From NCBI RefSeq assembly GCF_017357425.1, contig NZ_CP014571.1, forward strand, positions 1,860,001 through 1,924,000: a stretch of 64,000 nucleotides of DNA, in the 5' to 3' direction. The notes beneath the pieces were generated by a model, which saw only the letters and a program-made list of their open reading frames with translations, searched no databases and was not told the DNA's origin. The first letter of the stretch is position 1; every line of letters starts with the position of its first letter. The position numbers were made by a program, and so were the translations under genes. Source of the stretch: Arthrobacter sp. D5-1. Lineage in GTDB: Bacteria; Actinomycetota; Actinomycetes; Actinomycetales; Micrococcaceae. Below are positions 62,051-64,000 of this stretch, piece after piece.

Positions 62051-62545
62051 ATGACTGCAGCCCATGTGACTTTGTGCTTCCTCCTCCGCGACGGTGCGGA
62101 CGGCGAGCACGTCCTCCTCGGCACCAAGAAGACTGGCTTCGGCAGGGGCAAGGTAGTGGGAGTGGGCGGGCACGTGGAGCCGGGTGAGACCGCCTCCCAG
62201 GCAGCATGCCGGGAGGTCATGGAGGAAATCAATGTAGTGGTTGCCGCGCAGGACCTGGTTCCGGCGGGCACTGTTGACTTTGTGTTTCCGGCGAGGCCGG
62301 AGTGGAACATGGCCACCACTGTGTTCCTGACCCGCACGTGGGAGGGGGAACCTTCCGAAAGCGACGAGATCGCCCCGGCATGGTTCCCGGTGATGCAACT
62401 CCCCGTGGACCGGATGTGGGCCGACGCCGAACACTGGCTGCCGGCCATGATTGCCGGCCAGCGCATTGCGGTGCGGGTGGCCTTGGCAGCAGATAACGAA
62501 AATGTAGCTGACGTCCACACCACTGATTGGGTGGACCAGCCGTAG
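62051..62545 (+). CDS. NUDIX hydrolase, 8-oxo-(d)GTP-type
   Basis: A 164-residue protein with the NUDIX box GHVEPGETASQAACREVMEEINV (G-x5-E-x7-REV-x-EE), preceded by TKKTGFGRGKVVGVGG as in MTH1-like 8-oxo-dGTPases. PEWNMATTVFLTRTWEGEP and APAWFPVMQLPVDRMW fit the same group. Probably sanitises oxidised nucleotides. It is convergent with prpC and separated from it by a strong hairpin. Confidence 0.88.
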   Translation: MTAAHVTLCFLLRDGADGEHVLLGTKKTGFGRGKVVGVGGHVEPGETASQAACREVMEEINVVVAAQDLVPAGTVDFVFPARPEWNMATTVFLTRTWEGEPSESDEIAPAWFPVMQLPVDRMWADAEHWLPAMIAGQRIAVRVALAADNENVADVHTTDWVDQP

Positions 62546-62561
62546 CAGAAACGCGGAAAGA

Positions 62562-62605
62562 ACGACGCCGGACCGGTCGCCTTTCGGTGACCGGCCCGGC
62601 GTCGT
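62562..62605. terminator. bidirectional hairpin terminator
   Basis: A 17-bp stem with one mismatch pairs 62562-62578 with 62589-62605 (core GACGCCGG...CCGGTC), with a 10-nt loop. It lies between the convergent NUDIX and prpC genes; TCTCTTTG follows on the plus strand. Confidence 0.8.
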
Positions 62606-62630
62606 ACGTCTCTTTGACTAACCGGAAACG

Positions 62631-63770
62631 TTAGGGCACGTGCCGCTCTTCCGGCCCGTTGTATTCGCTCAGGGGACGGATGAGCGAGTTGGAGGCTACC
62701 TGTTCCATGATGTGGGCGGTCCAGCCGGTGATGCGGCTGGCGACGAACAGCGGGGTGAACGTCTGGGTGTCGAAGCCCATCAGGTGGTAGGTGGGGCCGG
62801 CCGGGTAGTCGAGGTTGGGCTTGATGGCCTTGGCCTCGTCCATGGCCTGTTCCAAGCCGTTGTACAGCCCAAGGAGTTCCGGGCGCCCGTAGTGGGCGAT
62901 CATCTTGTCCAGGGCGGCCTTCATGGTGGGTACACGGGAGTCGCCGTGCTTGTAGACGCGGTGGCCGAAGCCCATGACTTTCTTCTTCTGTGCCAGGGCG
63001 TCTTCCATCCAGGCCCGGGCACGGGTGGCGGCTTCCTCGAGGGACTCTTCGCTGCGGATGCCGATTTCGTCGAAGGTGTGCATGACGGCCTCGTTGGCGC
63101 CACCGTGCAACGGACCCTTGAGGGCGCCGATCGCGGCGGTCACCGCTGAGTGCAGGTCAGCGAGCGTGGAGGTGACCACACGGGCGGTGAAGGTGGAGGC
63201 GTTGAAGGAGTGCTCTGCATACAGGATCATCGAGACGTTGAACGCCTCCACCACCTCGGGCACCTGTTCTTCGCCGAACGTCATCCACAGGAAGTTGGCC
63301 GAATAGTCCAGGTCCTCCCGCGGTTCCACGGGTTCCTGGCCGCGGCGGCGGCGCTGGTCGTAGGCCACGACGGAAGGCATGGCAGCCCAGAGGTCTATTG
63401 CCTTCTTCATGTTTGCTTCCGGTGAAGAATCTTCAGCCAGTTCATGCCGGGCGCCGAGCACGGATGCTGCCGTGCGGCACACATCCATGGGGTGGGCGGT
63501 GGTGGGCAGGGTGTCGATGACCTGTTTGACCACGGGGTCCAAAGCGCGGCCGGCGCGTTCCCGGGCAGTAAATTCAGCCAGCTCTGCGTCGCCCGGCAGT
63601 TCGCCGTTCCACAGCAGGTAGGCGACCTCTTCGAAGCTGCATTTGGCGGCCAGTTCCTGGACCGGATACCCGCGGTAGAGCAGCGAGTTGGTGTCCGGGT
63701 TGACCTTCGAGACGGCGGTGTAGTCCACCACGACTCCGGCAAGGCCTTTTTTGATGTCTTCAGCAGCCAT
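62631..63770 (-). CDS. prpC: 2-methylcitrate synthase / citrate synthase
   Basis: Condenses propionyl-CoA (or acetyl-CoA) with oxaloacetate in the methylcitrate cycle. The 379-residue length is that of type I citrate synthases. Active-site His residues lie in LYAEHSFNASTF, KGPLHGGANE and GFGHRVYKHGDSRVP, and the catalytic Asp in HLMGFDTQTFTPLF. AAGGAG precedes the ATG. The prpB tail lies 76 bp upstream on the same strand, giving the prpB-prpC order that favours the methylcitrate role over the TCA enzyme. Confidence 0.93.
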   Translation of the reverse strand: MAAEDIKKGLAGVVVDYTAVSKVNPDTNSLLYRGYPVQELAAKCSFEEVAYLLWNGELPGDAELAEFTARERAGRALDPVVKQVIDTLPTTAHPMDVCRTAASVLGARHELAEDSSPEANMKKAIDLWAAMPSVVAYDQRRRRGQEPVEPREDLDYSANFLWMTFGEEQVPEVVEAFNVSMILYAEHSFNASTFTARVVTSTLADLHSAVTAAIGALKGPLHGGANEAVMHTFDEIGIRSEESLEEAATRARAWMEDALAQKKKVMGFGHRVYKHGDSRVPTMKAALDKMIAHYGRPELLGLYNGLEQAMDEAKAIKPNLDYPAGPTYHLMGFDTQTFTPLFVASRITGWTAHIMEQVASNSLIRPLSEYNGPEERHVP

Positions 63771-63846
63771 GCTGAACTCCTTCGTTCATAATGCAGGCGC
63801 ACCGGTGAGTCCGGAGTGCCTGCTTTCCCCTTGATGAATCCGGTAC

Positions 63847-64000
63847 CTAGCGGACGCCAGGAACCTGGAAGTTAAAAACGCCGGTATCGAATTGGTTGTA
63901 TGCCTCGTAGTCGACGAGTTCGTAGAGGCGTGCACGCGTGAGCATGTTTTCCACTTCCGCCTCTTGGGTCCCCGCAGCCCTGATCGATTCCAGAGTACGC
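63847..64000 (-). CDS. prpB: methylisocitrate lyase, C-terminal fragment
   Basis: The window ends inside this gene. On the minus strand the last 50 codons read RTLESIRAAGTQEAEVENM and then RARLYELVDYEAYNQFDTG, ending VPGVR before TAG. This is the conserved end of 2-methylisocitrate lyase, which splits methylisocitrate to succinate and pyruvate. The gene is intact as far as seen and precedes prpC in the same operon. Confidence 0.88.
   Translation of the reverse strand, partial: RTLESIRAAGTQEAEVENMLTRARLYELVDYEAYNQFDTGVFNFQVPGVR

Overview
The window is a high-GC actinobacterial chromosome segment, almost certainly Arthrobacter sensu lato (Arthrobacter/Paenarthrobacter, Micrococcaceae). This rests on the 16S rRNA text, the GC-rich codon use, the GTG starts and a gene order I recognise. 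From memory, the backbone follows Mycobacterium tuberculosis Rv1641-Rv1701: infC-rpmI-rplT-tsnR, pheST, argCJBDFRGH, tyrS, a TPR protein, a HAD phosphatase, a small protein, tlyA, nadK, recN, pyrG, an ADP-ribose NUDIX hydrolase and xerD. Accessory blocks are spliced between these conserved groups.

Layout. 0-3.7 kb: the tail of a gene entering from the left, an MFS transporter, an intact IS30-family element sitting in the exact centre of a 48-bp palindrome, and a DUF1844-type protein. 4.1-7.2 kb: infC (ATT start, long Ala/Pro/Glu tail), rpmI, rplT (with an unusual C-terminal extra domain) and tsnR. 7.2-13 kb: an MFS exporter, a MutT-like NUDIX protein, a radical SAM protein behind a near-perfect SOS (LexA) box, pcp, a SIMPL-domain protein paired with a small HExxH protein, and an LppM-like lipoprotein. 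13.2-16.8 kb: pheST behind a terminator-like leader hairpin. 17-20.4 kb: a V8-like secreted protease, then a decayed accessory patch (a lipoprotein, a signal-less paralogue joined to it across one in-frame stop codon, a 5'-truncated gene remnant and tiny membrane proteins). 20.4-26.3 kb: a 4'-phosphopantetheinyl transferase, a short M1 metallopeptidase and a 1318-residue Pls/PosA-type single-module peptide synthetase. 26.4-28.6 kb: a quinone oxidoreductase and a membrane fatty-acid desaturase.

28.7-37.5 kb: the complete, tightly overlapping arginine cluster argCJBDFR-GH, preceded by ArgR operator-like sequence. 37.5-43 kb: a mycothiol-dependent-type enzyme, an Ada-AlkA fusion divergent from an Aag-type glycosylase (alkylation repair), and a HelD/HelR-like RNA polymerase-associated ATPase. 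43-50.6 kb: tyrS and one rRNA operon (16S-23S-5S, no tRNA in the spacer) behind a strongly G/T-biased tract. A degenerate 32-bp tandem repeat occurs both at 38.3 kb and at 44.4 kb. 50.8-61.2 kb: an Arg/Asp-rich repeat TPR protein, HAD phosphatase, small protein, tlyA, nadK, recN, pyrG, NUDIX and xerD. 61.2-64 kb: a membrane protein divergent from a NUDIX gene, then prpC and the 3' end of prpB (methylcitrate cycle) on the minus strand.

The best candidate for an under-described system is the Pls-type synthetase, M1 peptidase and phosphopantetheinyl transferase block, which could make and process a membrane-assembled homopoly-amino acid. Window-wide, at least ten genes have a TANNNT element exactly 6-7 nt before the start codon and no Shine-Dalgarno sequence, which points to leaderless mRNAs and was used to set several starts.
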